Part shown: positions 8,439 through 17,016 of the stretch, piece by piece
How the letters are laid out: every line of letters begins with the position of its first letter
How positions within the stretch are numbered: position 1 is the first letter of the stretch
Source of the DNA: Candidatus Obscuribacterales bacterium
Lineage (GTDB): Bacteria > Cyanobacteriota > Vampirovibrionia > Obscuribacterales > Obscuribacteraceae
Direction: 5' to 3'
Length of the DNA stretch: 64,000 nucleotides
Assembly (NCBI GenBank): GCA_020050685.1
Contig: JAGVKG010000025.1
Span: 1 to 64,000, forward strand
Made by a program: the position numbers and the translations under genes
Notes under the pieces: generated by a model
Told to the model about the DNA's origin: nothing
The model's input: only the letters and a program-made list of their open reading frames with translations
Database searches by the model: none

Positions 8439-9359
8439 ATGAACATTTTATTTGACCAAATACTTTTGCCGCTGTTTTCCTTTCTCAGTGAACCCTGGGA
8501 ATTTATTTTCATTCAAAAGGGCATCTTGGCAGTAATTATGGTCGGGCTCTGTTGCTCTCTGATTGGCACGCACGTTGTTCTGCGCAGACTTTCCTTTATT
8601 GGCGACGGCTTGGCTCACTCGACATTTGGCGGATTAGCAGTGGGTTTTCTTTTGCAGATCAATGCCTTTGTTGCCGCTTTAGTCACGGCAGTTCTCACTG
8701 CTTTGGGTATCGGTGCAGTCTCTCGCAAAGCTGATATCAGTTTGGACACATCAATTGGCATTTTATTTAGTGGCATTTTTGCCTTTGGTATTGTGATTAT
8801 CAGCCATGACCGCAACTATCGTGGCGACTTATTTGATTTGCTTTTAGGAAATGTGCTGACGGTCACGACTCAAGATCTTCTGATCACCCTTGCCACCACT
8901 TGCGTGGTGATTGCTTGCTTGGTGATGTTTTTCAAGGAATTGCTTTATTCCAGCTTTGATCCTGCTGGTGCTGCTGCATGCGGCATTCCAGTTGCTTGGC
9001 TGGATTTTGCTTTGCTTGTACTTTTGGCACTGACGATTACAGTTTCTATGCAAACCGTGGGCGTGGTTTTAGTCTCTGCTCTCTTGGTTACACCGGCTGC
9101 TTCTGCCTTGCAGCTCACCAATCGCTTTTCTAATTTGATGATTTTATCGGGCACATTTGGTATTGCTTCCGGTTTGATTGGTATTTACCTTTCTTACTAC
9201 ATGGATGTGCCGGCTGGTGCTGCCATCGTTTTGGTGGCCACGACAATCTTTTTTATATGTTTGTTGGCCAGTCCAAAACGCCGTCCTGTCAAGGTGACAG
9301 AACCTTTGGAAGAACCACCAGCACAAATAATCACTGGTGATTATCACCGAATTGGTTAA
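8439..9359 (+). CDS. Metal ABC transporter permease (ZnuB/MntC-like)
   Basis: This 306-residue ABC-3 family membrane subunit has about eight hydrophobic segments. Near the N-terminus, HVVLRRLSFIGDGLAHSTFGGLA is the typical ABC-3 motif region, and VGVVLVSALLVTPAA is another conserved helix. It forms a two-gene operon with the upstream ATPase. The missing periplasmic binding subunit may lie elsewhere in the genome. Zn or Mn is likely from family knowledge. Confidence 0.9.
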   Translation: MNILFDQILLPLFSFLSEPWEFIFIQKGILAVIMVGLCCSLIGTHVVLRRLSFIGDGLAHSTFGGLAVGFLLQINAFVAALVTAVLTALGIGAVSRKADISLDTSIGILFSGIFAFGIVIISHDRNYRGDLFDLLLGNVLTVTTQDLLITLATTCVVIACLVMFFKELLYSSFDPAGAAACGIPVAWLDFALLVLLALTITVSMQTVGVVLVSALLVTPAASALQLTNRFSNLMILSGTFGIASGLIGIYLSYYMDVPAGAAIVLVATTIFFICLLASPKRRPVKVTEPLEEPPAQIITGDYHRIG

Positions 9360-9386
9360 GGCAAAGTGGATAGTTAGTGGAGCATT

Positions 9387-10049
9387 ATGGTTTTGGATAA
9401 TCTTTCCCCGAAAACAAATTCCGCAACCAGAAAGACTTATCCTGCGCTTTACCTTGTCATTTTTGTTTTGCTCAGTCTTTTTGTCTTGATTGCCGTAAGC
9501 GTAATTACAAGAAGCATAATCACAGTCTATGATCAAGAAATCATCGTCAATGTTCACGAGCATCTGATTGCCTGGCTTACACCAATGGTTATGGCGATTA
9601 CCTCAATTGGCAATGCTGGCTCAGCCTGGATCATCAGCATACTAATTGCCATTGTCATTTTTTGTCTGGGCAAGAAGAAAGAATCATACTTTGTCGTGTT
9701 TTCCACGGCTGGCGCGGCAACTCTAATGAACCTGATCAAAGCTTACGTCCATCGCCCGCGCCCAGAGCTTCTCAACCCATTATTTATCGAGCCCGGCTTC
9801 AGCTTCCCCTCCGGTCATGCTCTCGTTTCAACCTGCCTCTATGGCTCTCTGGCAATTTTGATCTGGAAACAAAAATGGCCGCTAAAACTGCGAGTCGCCC
9901 TTTGCACAATCATCGCGATCATGATTTTGTTAGTCGGACTGAGTCGAGTATATCTTGGTGTACACTATCCCTCGGACGTACTAGCCGGCTTTATCCTGGG
10001 ACTTGCCTGGCTGGGTATCTGTCTAATTGTCTACCGCATGATTGACTAA
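9387..10049 (+). CDS. PAP2-family membrane phosphatase
   Basis: The 220-residue protein has about six membrane segments and the full acid phosphatase signature. The three motifs are K118-x6-R125-P126, PSGH at 141-144 and SR(186-187)-x5-H193-x3-D197. Relatives dephosphorylate undecaprenyl diphosphate or phosphatidate. The substrate here is undetermined. GGAG lies just before the ATG. It follows the metal-transport permease by 27 bases and could be cotranscribed with it. Confidence 0.9.
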   Translation: MVLDNLSPKTNSATRKTYPALYLVIFVLLSLFVLIAVSVITRSIITVYDQEIIVNVHEHLIAWLTPMVMAITSIGNAGSAWIISILIAIVIFCLGKKKESYFVVFSTAGAATLMNLIKAYVHRPRPELLNPLFIEPGFSFPSGHALVSTCLYGSLAILIWKQKWPLKLRVALCTIIAIMILLVGLSRVYLGVHYPSDVLAGFILGLAWLGICLIVYRMID

Positions 10050-10053
10050 GCTG

Positions 10054-10308
10054 CTAAAGCACTGATAATGATCTGATTTCACAAGTGAGAGCAATGCACC
10101 AAGCGAGAGCTATAATCAGTCCGAATAACATGCTGGAATTCCAAATTAGATTTGTCAACAGTTTCGACTCCAAGACCTTTCTTTCAATTATCGTTTCCTC
10201 TGCTTCCGCTAATCTCTTGTTGCCGCAGATAAGGGCATTTATTTCCCGAGCGAGGAATTCGGTAATCTTGGCGAACTCTAATGTCATATCAGGGCGGCTG
10301 TTATTCAA
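10054..10308 (-). CDS. Small coiled-coil/membrane hypothetical protein
   Basis: I support this 84-residue frame because its TTG start has a good AGGTG five bases upstream. Residues about 12-52 are charged and helix-prone (LAREINALI, RLAEAEETIIERKVLESK), followed by one membrane segment (about 54-76, NLIWNSSMLFGLIIALAWCIAL). I know no family. It is convergent with the PAP2 gene (4-base gap). Confidence 0.5.
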   Translation of the reverse strand: MNNSRPDMTLEFAKITEFLAREINALICGNKRLAEAEETIIERKVLESKLLTNLIWNSSMLFGLIIALAWCIALTCEIRSLSVL

Positions 10309-10411
10309 TTGTTCACCTGAGTTTTAATACTTTCGTGAGGATGACTCAATTCTACTTGCTAGCCTTCACTCATGTGATCAACCAAGCAATATATGACACA
10401 GCGCATATAAT

Positions 10412-11560
10412 TCACTGCAAATCAAACCTCCCATCCCACAATTGGTCAAGAAAGCTTTCCACGGGCAGAATTCTGATACCATCAGCAGTTACGCGCTCCA
10501 CTGATTCGTTACTTACGACAATGCGATGTTTTAGTTTCATCTCTTTATTGAGCGCCCTGAGTGGTGCCAAGTCGCTATCCCTTACGCGCTCCGCAGCTTT
10601 CACCTCAATTGCCACTGATTTGCCTGCGACAAAATCGACTTCAAGATTGGTGTATGTTCGCCAATAACTCAATTTGCTTTTGAGCCTGTTATAGTCCAAA
10701 TACGTTTGCAACTCAAGAAAAATGAGATGTTCTAAGGCCTTTCCGTACTCCGCTGTCCGAGGTGGTATATTAAAACGCCCGTGCAGAGCATTTACAACAC
10801 CAACGTCGAAGAAGTAGAACTTTGGCGTGCTAACCACTTTTCGGCTTTGTTGTAATCGCAAAGGTGGAATCAAGGTACCTATCAACGTATCGCTCAGCAC
10901 TTCATAATAACTTTGAACAGTCCGTGGCGACACCTGGGCGTCGGATCCAACTTTTGAAAAATTCAGCACCTGTCCATTAGTAAGAGCAGCAACTTCTAGA
11001 AAACGCGAAAAGCTAGCAATATTGCGAGCTATTCCTTCCGCTTGGATTTCTTCCTGAAGGTAGGTGCCAGCGTATGTGAGAAGTAGTTCTTCTGGAATCT
11101 CAGAAAGATATATCGCTGGAAGGGAGCCATAGGACAGCCGACGATTTAAATCATGAGTAACAAATTCGGGGTAAACCAGCGGATGCATTTTGCATAGAAC
11201 GGCTCTTCCGCCGAGGAGGTTAGCACGTCCGCGCATCAGCTTGCGGGCGCTGCTTCCGGTCAGAATGAATCTCTGCTGTCTATTTTGATCGATGAGGTAC
11301 TGTATCTCATCGAGAAGTGCTGGAAGTTTTTGTACTTCGTCTACTATTATCAGCCGATCTGTAGTCTTAAGACCCTGGCGCAAGTCCTCAGGATGAGCAC
11401 TGAACTGACGGAATAGCCTTTGGTCCAATAGATTGTAATACTTTGCGTCTGGATAGGCCTGCTTAAGGAACGTTGTCTTGCCGGTTTGGCGTGGACCAAA
11501 CAAAAACAAGGAACTGTGCCTAAGCAATCTATCAAGTTGAAGTAATCGAGTAAATTGCAT
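10412..11560 (-). CDS. AAA ATPase with DUF4143 domain
   Basis: The 382-residue protein belongs to the large family of predicted ATP-binding proteins with an AAA_14 core and a C-terminal DUF4143 domain. Walker A is GPRQTGKT (22-29), Walker B is LIIVDEVQ (about 70-77), and sensor-1 is ILTGSSARKL. The C-terminal part contains EVDFVAGKSVAIEVKA, which resembles the PD-(D/E)XK nuclease fold. The family is very patchily distributed and has no settled function. The gene diverges from a toxin-antitoxin pair, and its promoter predicts a leaderless mRNA, unlike most neighbours here. Confidence 0.9.
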   Translation of the reverse strand: MQFTRLLQLDRLLRHSSLFLFGPRQTGKTTFLKQAYPDAKYYNLLDQRLFRQFSAHPEDLRQGLKTTDRLIIVDEVQKLPALLDEIQYLIDQNRQQRFILTGSSARKLMRGRANLLGGRAVLCKMHPLVYPEFVTHDLNRRLSYGSLPAIYLSEIPEELLLTYAGTYLQEEIQAEGIARNIASFSRFLEVAALTNGQVLNFSKVGSDAQVSPRTVQSYYEVLSDTLIGTLIPPLRLQQSRKVVSTPKFYFFDVGVVNALHGRFNIPPRTAEYGKALEHLIFLELQTYLDYNRLKSKLSYWRTYTNLEVDFVAGKSVAIEVKAAERVRDSDLAPLRALNKEMKLKHRIVVSNESVERVTADGIRILPVESFLDQLWDGRFDLQ

Positions 11561-11566
11561 ATTAAA

Positions 11567-11595
11567 ATATTAGCATCTCTATTGCGGATTTTCAA
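11567..11595 (-). promoter_or_regulatory. Predicted leaderless promoter of the DUF4143 ATPase gene
   Basis: On the minus strand TTGAAA (11595-11590) and TAATAT (11572-11567) are 17 bases apart. The ATG begins six bases after the -10 box, at the expected transcription start. No Shine-Dalgarno is present, so the mRNA is predicted to be leaderless. Confidence 0.6.
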
Positions 11596-11645
11596 TCAAT
11601 ATTCGCATCAGAAGTGCCAATGCTGGAAAGGGCACCAAAGGTTCT

Positions 11646-11674
11646 TTGCCATGTATGCACTTTTTGTATATAAT
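11646..11674 (+). promoter_or_regulatory. Predicted leaderless promoter of the antitoxin gene
   Basis: TTGCCA (11646-11651) and TATAAT (11669-11674) are 17 bases apart, matching five and six of six consensus positions. The antitoxin ATG at 11681 coincides with the expected start of transcription and has no ribosome binding site. Confidence 0.75.
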
Positions 11675-11682
11675 GCATACAT
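11651..11682 (+). promoter_or_regulatory. Inverted-repeat operator candidate
   Basis: ATGTATGCA (11651-11659) and TGCATACAT (11674-11682) are perfect complements separated by 14 bases. They flank the spacer and -10 of the antitoxin promoter. The placement is typical of operators bound by ribbon-helix-helix antitoxins alone or with their toxins. Binding is inferred. Confidence 0.65.
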
Positions 11683-11950
11683 GAAGAGCAAACATACTAT
11701 AAAAGCGGTACAAGTTACCATCCGAAACGTTCCTCAGCAGGTTAAGAAGCTGCTGAGCGACAGAGCAGCCTCGGACGGCAAAAGTCTGAATACCGTACTT
11801 GTGGAAGCACTCAGCCTGGCTGCCGGCGTCTCTCCGTGGACAGCCAATCATACTGACCTCGATGAGCTCGCTGGAAGCTGGGTTGATGATCCTGATTTTG
11901 ATAATGTCATACGAGAACAGCACCAAATTGACGAAGAAATGTGGCGATGA
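11681..11950 (+). CDS. Ribbon-helix-helix antitoxin (FitA/VapB-like)
   Basis: This 89-residue antitoxin would neutralise the downstream PIN-domain toxin and repress their promoter. Its N-terminal ribbon-helix-helix part (about 8-45) includes QVTIRNVPQQVKKLL, GKSLN and TVLVEALSLA. The C-terminal acidic tail DLDELAGSWVDDPDFD probably wraps the toxin. ATG 11681 is chosen because the protein fold begins there; upstream frame sequence is non-coding and contains the promoter. The stop codon overlaps the toxin ATG as ATGA. The gene seems to be translated from a leaderless message. Confidence 0.88.
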   Translation: MKSKHTIKAVQVTIRNVPQQVKKLLSDRAASDGKSLNTVLVEALSLAAGVSPWTANHTDLDELAGSWVDDPDFDNVIREQHQIDEEMWR

Positions 11951-12336
11951 GGATAACCCTCGACACCAATTGCTATGTAGATTTTGCCAAAGGCGACAAG
12001 GCCGCCGTCGAAGCCTTTCGACGCGCACAGGAAATTTTTGTCCCTTTAATTGTACTAGCGGAACTTCGCGCTGGCTTTCTTCATGGTACTCGCGGGCCGG
12101 AAAATGAACGGTCCCTAGTTAAATTTCTGAACTCACCGCGTGTTTCCGTGCTGTATCCGGACGAAGATACTACTCACCATTACGCTCGCATATTCCTACA
12201 ACTCCGTCGCCAAGGAACACCCATTCCAACCAATGATTTGTGGATTGCAGCACTGGTAATCCAGCACAAACTAATTCTTTGCGCACGCGACCGACACTTT
12301 GACCATCTCCCGCAAATACCAATGTTCAATATGTAG
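11947..12336 (+). CDS. PIN-domain ribonuclease toxin (VapC-like)
   Basis: VapC toxins cut tRNA or rRNA when freed from their antitoxin. The 129-residue protein keeps the acidic PIN residues: Asp6 in LDTN, Glu39 in VLAELRAG, Asp97 in TNDLWIAA, and Asp115/Asp119 near the end. ATG 11947 overlaps the antitoxin stop (ATGA), which implies translational coupling; a GTG two codons earlier is less likely. The closest general resemblance is to FitB/VapC PIN toxins. It ends nine bases before the convergent clpB stop. Confidence 0.92.
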   Translation: MRITLDTNCYVDFAKGDKAAVEAFRRAQEIFVPLIVLAELRAGFLHGTRGPENERSLVKFLNSPRVSVLYPDEDTTHHYARIFLQLRRQGTPIPTNDLWIAALVIQHKLILCARDRHFDHLPQIPMFNM

Positions 12337-12345
12337 TGACGTGAC

Positions 12346-14979
12346 TTAGCGAGTTACTAACTTGATGTCCTTTTTAAAGGCAATGCCTTCGCCGTTGCTG
12401 TCAATTTTGATCTCGTCACCGTCGGCAAACTTGCCTTCGAGAATTTGCAATGCCAGAGGATTTTCAATTTCACGTTGAATCACACGCTTGAGTGGGCGTG
12501 CACCATAAACGGGATTGTAGCCAGTCATGGCTATCCACTCACGGGCGGGCTCAGTTACAGAGAGCTTAATTTTGCGATCGGCAAGGCGCTTGTTGAGCAA
12601 GTGCAATTGCAAGTCGACAATTTGCTTGAGCTCGTTTTGTGTCAAAGCGTGGAAAACCACTGTCTCATCAATACGATTGAGGAATTCCGGCCGGAAGTGT
12701 TCTCTCAGTGCTTCTAAGACACGTTCCTTCATTTGAATGTAGGTCGCGTCGCCATCGACAGCCGAGCGAACTTGGTAATCGAGAATATACTGACTGCCAA
12801 TATTCGAAGTCATAATGATCACGGTATTACGGAAATCGACACGCCTACCTTTAGCATCGGTCAAATGTCCTTCATCTAAGACTTGTAAGAGCACATTGAA
12901 AACATCCGGATGGGCCTTTTCAATTTCGTCGAACAAAACGCAAGTGTATGCACGACGCCTGACAGCTTCAGTCAGTTGTCCACCCTCGTCATAACCAATG
13001 TAGCCGGGCGGTGCACCGAGTAAGCGCGCCACTGTGTGTCTTTCTTGGTATTCAGACATATCGATGCGTACCATTGCCTGCTCATCGTCAAAAAGATACT
13101 CGGCCAAGGCTTTAGCTAGTTCGGTTTTACCAACACCAGTTGGTCCCAAGAACAAGAAGCTACCAATTGGTCTTTTCGGATCTTGCATACCAGCACGAGC
13201 ACGGCGCACCGCATTTGATATCACTTCAATTGCTTCGTCCTGACCGATAACCCGCTTGTGCAAATGATCTTCCAGTTTGAGGAGCTTTTGTACTTCGCCT
13301 TCCATTAATTTGGTCACCGGAATACCGGTCCATTTGGAAACAATTTCGGCAATATCTTCTTCATTAACCTCTTCCGAAAGCAGTCTGGGGCCTTTCTTTT
13401 GATTGAAGACTTCTTCTTCCTTCTTGAGTTTCTTTTCCAGCTCAATTAGTGTGCCGTATTTCAACTCTGCTGCCTTGGCCAAATCTGTCGCACGTTCTGC
13501 TTGTTCAATCTGAACACGAGTAGTTTCCATGTCCGCCTTGATTTCTTGAATGCGATGCAAGGCTTGCTTTTCCGAATTCCAACGATCGCGCAGGACACTA
13601 GCGTGCTCTTCAATGTCAGCTAATTCTTTCTCCAGACGAACCAGCCGTTCCTTGGACGCCGGATCAACTTCCTTACGCAGCGCTTCTCTTTCAATTTCTA
13701 ATTGCATCTTACGACGCTCAAGCTCATCAAGCTCTGATGGCATAGAATCAATTTCTATGCGCATCTTAGCTGCCGATTCATCAATAAGATCGATTGCTTT
13801 ATCGGGCAAACAACGATCAGTTATATAACGATGAGAAAGGACAGCCGCGGAAACCAAAGCCGAATCTTTAATACGCACACCATGGTGTACTTCATAGCGT
13901 TCTTTCAGTCCACGCAGAATTGAAATCGCATCTTCTACGTTTGGTTCGTCAACGAAAACCGTTTGGAATCGACGTTCCAATGCCGGATCTTTTTCAATGT
14001 GCTTGCGATATTCATCAAGAGTTGTGGCACCAATACAATGCAACTCACCACGAGCTAACGGTGGTTTGAGCAAATTACCAGCATCCATTGATCCATCGCC
14101 GGACGCGCCGGCACCAACCACTGTATGCAATTCATCAATGAACAATACTATCTGACCGGCTGCATCAATAACTTCTTTCAAAACTGCTTTCAAGCGTTCT
14201 TCAAATTCTCCGCGGAATTTAGCACCGGCAATTAACGATCCCATATCCAAAGCAATTATCTTCTTATCCTTCAGACCTTCCGGCACATCACCTTTGGTGA
14301 TTCTGATTGCCAATCCTTCAACAATTGCCGTTTTACCAACGCCAGGCTCACCAACCAAGACAGGATTATTTTTTGTCCGGCGTGAAAGAACTTGCATCAC
14401 GCGACGAATTTCCTCATCGCGGCCAATCACCGGATCCAACTTTCCGTTTGCAGCAGCAGCAGTCAAATCACGTCCGTAACGTGTGAGAGCCTCGTAAGTT
14501 GCTTCCGGATCTTGGCTTGTCACCTTTTGGCTACCGCGAATTTGTGTCAGTGCCTTGAGAATCTTTTCTTTAGTCACACCCGCTTGTTTAAGAATCAATC
14601 CTGCTTGGTCCTTGGTGTCTTCAGCCAAGGCAATAAGAATATGTTCGATAGAAATATATTGATCTTTGAGTGCTTCGGCTTCCTTTGCGGCCACATCAAG
14701 CACGTGCACCAATTTGGTTGAAACATGAATTTCATCCTTGGAGGAGCTAACCGAGCTTGTCTTTGGTTGCGACTGCAAATATCTCTCAACAGAGGCAAAA
14801 ATTGGTGCAACTTTGATTCCCATTTTTTCTAAAATTCGTTCTGCCAAACCCTCCGGTTGAGTAAGCACAGACAAAAGCAAATGTTCGGGCGTAACTTGTG
14901 GCTGGCCAAAGTCGGCAATAATCGCGCGGCAGTTTGTAATTGCCTCTTGGGCTTTGTTAGTGAACTTGTCGAGATTCAT
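12346..14979 (-). CDS. clpB: ClpB disaggregase
   Basis: ClpB is the hexameric AAA+ chaperone that threads proteins out of aggregates together with DnaK. The 877-residue protein has the N-domain ([14 protein letters not shown]), two AAA+ modules with Walker A GEPGVGKT and GPTGVGKT, and the coiled-coil middle domain (about 410-530). The Clp signature [13 protein letters not shown] also appears. ATG 14979 is preferred over a frame extending 21 codons further, because GAAGGGAAACC precedes it and the family starts there. I looked for a CIRCE element upstream and found none. Confidence 0.96.
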   Translation of the reverse strand: MNLDKFTNKAQEAITNCRAIIADFGQPQVTPEHLLLSVLTQPEGLAERILEKMGIKVAPIFASVERYLQSQPKTSSVSSSKDEIHVSTKLVHVLDVAAKEAEALKDQYISIEHILIALAEDTKDQAGLILKQAGVTKEKILKALTQIRGSQKVTSQDPEATYEALTRYGRDLTAAAANGKLDPVIGRDEEIRRVMQVLSRRTKNNPVLVGEPGVGKTAIVEGLAIRITKGDVPEGLKDKKIIALDMGSLIAGAKFRGEFEERLKAVLKEVIDAAGQIVLFIDELHTVVGAGASGDGSMDAGNLLKPPLARGELHCIGATTLDEYRKHIEKDPALERRFQTVFVDEPNVEDAISILRGLKERYEVHHGVRIKDSALVSAAVLSHRYITDRCLPDKAIDLIDESAAKMRIEIDSMPSELDELERRKMQLEIEREALRKEVDPASKERLVRLEKELADIEEHASVLRDRWNSEKQALHRIQEIKADMETTRVQIEQAERATDLAKAAELKYGTLIELEKKLKKEEEVFNQKKGPRLLSEEVNEEDIAEIVSKWTGIPVTKLMEGEVQKLLKLEDHLHKRVIGQDEAIEVISNAVRRARAGMQDPKRPIGSFLFLGPTGVGKTELAKALAEYLFDDEQAMVRIDMSEYQERHTVARLLGAPPGYIGYDEGGQLTEAVRRRAYTCVLFDEIEKAHPDVFNVLLQVLDEGHLTDAKGRRVDFRNTVIIMTSNIGSQYILDYQVRSAVDGDATYIQMKERVLEALREHFRPEFLNRIDETVVFHALTQNELKQIVDLQLHLLNKRLADRKIKLSVTEPAREWIAMTGYNPVYGARPLKRVIQREIENPLALQILEGKFADGDEIKIDSNGEGIAFKKDIKLVTR

Positions 14980-15146
14980 AATGGTTTCCCTTCGCTTGCC
15001 AGATCCTAAAAAGATTATCGGCCTCGCTTGCGTCACTAGCACATTTCTTCATAATTCCTTAGGGGAAATTTTTCATCTCCTGTCAACATTCCCTTAAACT
15101 AGGTACGAATAGACATACTCCAATTAAATATGGGGATTTTCCGTAC

Positions 15147-15920
15147 TTGACCTATTTATTTGCCATCATCATTGCCCTTGTTGCCTCGGCCATGACCTTT
15201 TTTACGGGCTTTGGTCTAGGCACATTGCTGCTTGCCGGATTTGTGCTGATTTTGCCTGTAGGTCTGGCAGTTGCCGCAACAGCAATTGTTCATCTAGCCA
15301 ATAATGTTTTCAAACTGTTTTTGGTCGGCAGAAAAGCCAAACCAGAAGTGGTGTTACGTTTTGGTATACCAGCCTTGCTGTTTGCATTTTTCGGTGCGTA
15401 TATCCTTACTCTGGTTGCCAATTTACCAGCATTGTTTACGTATGACTTGTTAGACAAGCGATTTGCTGTCACTCCCGTCAAGCTTTTGATTGGCACCCTG
15501 ATGGCCATGTTTTCACTCGTCGAATTGAGCGGCTTATCTTCCCGCTGGAAACTTGATCGAGGCTGGATGCCGCTGGGCGGGATGTTAAGCGGATTTTTCG
15601 GTGGCCTGTCCGGCCATCAAGGTGCATTCCGCTCAATGTTTTTGCTCAAGGCCGGACTGACAAAAGAAGAGTTTATTGGCACCAGTTCGGTTATCGCAGT
15701 ATTGGTAGATTGTGGTCGGCTAACAATTTATATACCGCACTTCTCTAGCTTGCAGGAAAACATAAATCTTGGTCTATTGCTTGCAGTGATTTTAGCTGCA
15801 CTTTCTGGCAGCATAATCGGCAACCAATTATTGAAGAAAGTCACGTTACAAGCCATAGAGATTGCCGCGTCAATATTGTTGCTTGTCATTTCCATCGCTT
15901 TGATAAGCGGCATAATTTGA
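15147..15920 (+). CDS. TauE/SafE-family membrane exporter
   Basis: The 257-residue protein is built of about eight hydrophobic helices. It has the duplicated TauE features FTGFGLGTLLLAG near the N-terminus and LGGMLSGFFGGLSGHQGA midway. Family members export sulfite, sulfonates or other organic anions, but the substrate is unknown here. Translation starts at TTG with GGGGA ten bases upstream. It is divergent from clpB. Confidence 0.85.
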   Translation: MTYLFAIIIALVASAMTFFTGFGLGTLLLAGFVLILPVGLAVAATAIVHLANNVFKLFLVGRKAKPEVVLRFGIPALLFAFFGAYILTLVANLPALFTYDLLDKRFAVTPVKLLIGTLMAMFSLVELSGLSSRWKLDRGWMPLGGMLSGFFGGLSGHQGAFRSMFLLKAGLTKEEFIGTSSVIAVLVDCGRLTIYIPHFSSLQENINLGLLLAVILAALSGSIIGNQLLKKVTLQAIEIAASILLLVISIALISGII

Positions 15921-16185
15921 GCGCCTGATTGGCTAGCAAATACGCCACCACATACGCCACCACCCATCAACCATCGTCAAACAACACTTTTGACAAACCT
16001 AATTTTGCGAACGAATCTCTTTGCTTCTAAAGATTTGGCGAAAATGCAAACTTCTACTTTTATCTTTGACAAGATCCTTCATAAGCGCCTAGTGCTGGCT
16101 TCTAAGATGTGGTCTAATTGTCTTAGACTGTTAAGTTGGGATTTCCTTTTGTATTTGGGATTGTTTTACCAGCAATTTAGGCTTA
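15921..16185. other. Spacer with short direct repeat
   Basis: This 265-base AT-rich spacer holds a near-tandem ATACGCCACC-AC duplication (about 15940-15965) and two TTGACA hexamers that could be -35 boxes (near 15990 and 16070). No clear -10 is placed correctly for either, so no promoter is called. It carries the leader of the J-domain gene. Confidence 0.35.
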
Positions 16186-16872
16186 ATGCAGGAGTTTGAA
16201 GAGGACTATTACGCCATTTTGGGCGTTGAGCCGCAGGCGACACTAGAAGAAATTCGTGCCGCATATATTGCTTTGGCTAAAAAACTCCATCCGGATCGCT
16301 TTCCCAATGAACCAGAAAAGAAAATCCAGGCACAGGCAGAGTTTGCCAAAGTAACCCGGGCTCATGAGGTTATTGCCGATGTAGAGCGGCGTGCCGAATA
16401 CGACGCCTTCCGCAAGCTCTTGAAAGAACGCCAAGCCATGGTGACCGTGCAAGGTACACCGCAAGTTGGCACTGCCGAGGCTCAAGCTCAAGCGGCAGTT
16501 CTGACAGAGGCAACCAAACTCAAATGGGCAGAACGTCACTTGGCGCGCGCTGATGAAATGTTTCGCAAACAAAAAAATCATGAAGCCGAAACAGCAGTAA
16601 AAGAGGCTTTGCGCCTCATTCCCACAGATCCCCGCTTCCACAATAAGTTGGCAGAAATCTACTTGGCTCGCGGTTGGAAAACGCTAGCCAATACAGAAAT
16701 TCAAACCGTTCTGCGCTTGGATCCCAAAAATCACGATGCCAAGATGCTGGATATGAAGCTCAAGTCGCTAACTCGTCAAGACTCTGGAACCGGGCCGAAA
16801 AAGCCCAGCGGCAAAACCGAGAAGAAAGGTTTTTTAGATCAGATCAAGGAAATGCTTACCAAGAAGATCTAG
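16186..16872 (+). CDS. J-domain protein with TPR-like tail
   Basis: The N-terminal J domain (about 5-75: YYAILGVEPQATLEEIRAAY, then the HPD motif in LHPDRF) should stimulate a DnaK ATPase. Residues about 110-190 form a TPR-like helical region (ETAVKEALRLIPTDPRFHNKLAEIY). It lacks the G/F and zinc-finger domains of classical DnaJ, so it is an accessory co-chaperone. AGG lies five bases before the ATG. It is single, and the only other J protein in the window is at 36060. Confidence 0.88.
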   Translation: MQEFEEDYYAILGVEPQATLEEIRAAYIALAKKLHPDRFPNEPEKKIQAQAEFAKVTRAHEVIADVERRAEYDAFRKLLKERQAMVTVQGTPQVGTAEAQAQAAVLTEATKLKWAERHLARADEMFRKQKNHEAETAVKEALRLIPTDPRFHNKLAEIYLARGWKTLANTEIQTVLRLDPKNHDAKMLDMKLKSLTRQDSGTGPKKPSGKTEKKGFLDQIKEMLTKKI

Positions 16873-16922
16873 GCTCTCCCGCCTCGGTCATGCCTGATTG
16901 AGAATTGCAATTGATCATTATG

Positions 16923-16950
16923 TTGTCAATAGACTATTTGTCAAAATAAT
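16923..16950 (+). promoter_or_regulatory. Predicted promoter of the secreted protein gene
   Basis: TTGTCA (16923-16928) and AATAAT (16945-16950) are 16 bases apart. Transcription would start near 16957 and give a leader of about 60 bases containing nested inverted repeats. Confidence 0.4.
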
Positions 16951-16977
16951 CGAAACCTTGTCCAGAAATATCCAGCT

Positions 16978-17007
16978 CATGTCATCTTAAAATTGACATG
17001 TTAAGAT
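16978..17007 (+). repeat. Interlocked inverted repeats in a 5' leader
   Basis: CATGTCA (16978-16984) pairs with TGACATG (16994-17000), while ATCTTAA (16984-16990) pairs with TTAAGAT (17001-17007). The two hairpins share bases and are mutually exclusive. They lie just before the ATG at 17017, which has no good Shine-Dalgarno. They could be a switchable mRNA leader or DNA operators. Confidence 0.5.
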
Positions 17008-17016
17008 CACGCCAAG

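Noticed and set aside
14980-15146. CIRCE or other heat-shock operator upstream of clpB
   Set aside because: No TTAGCACTC-N9-GAGTGCTAA motif or similar palindrome is present.
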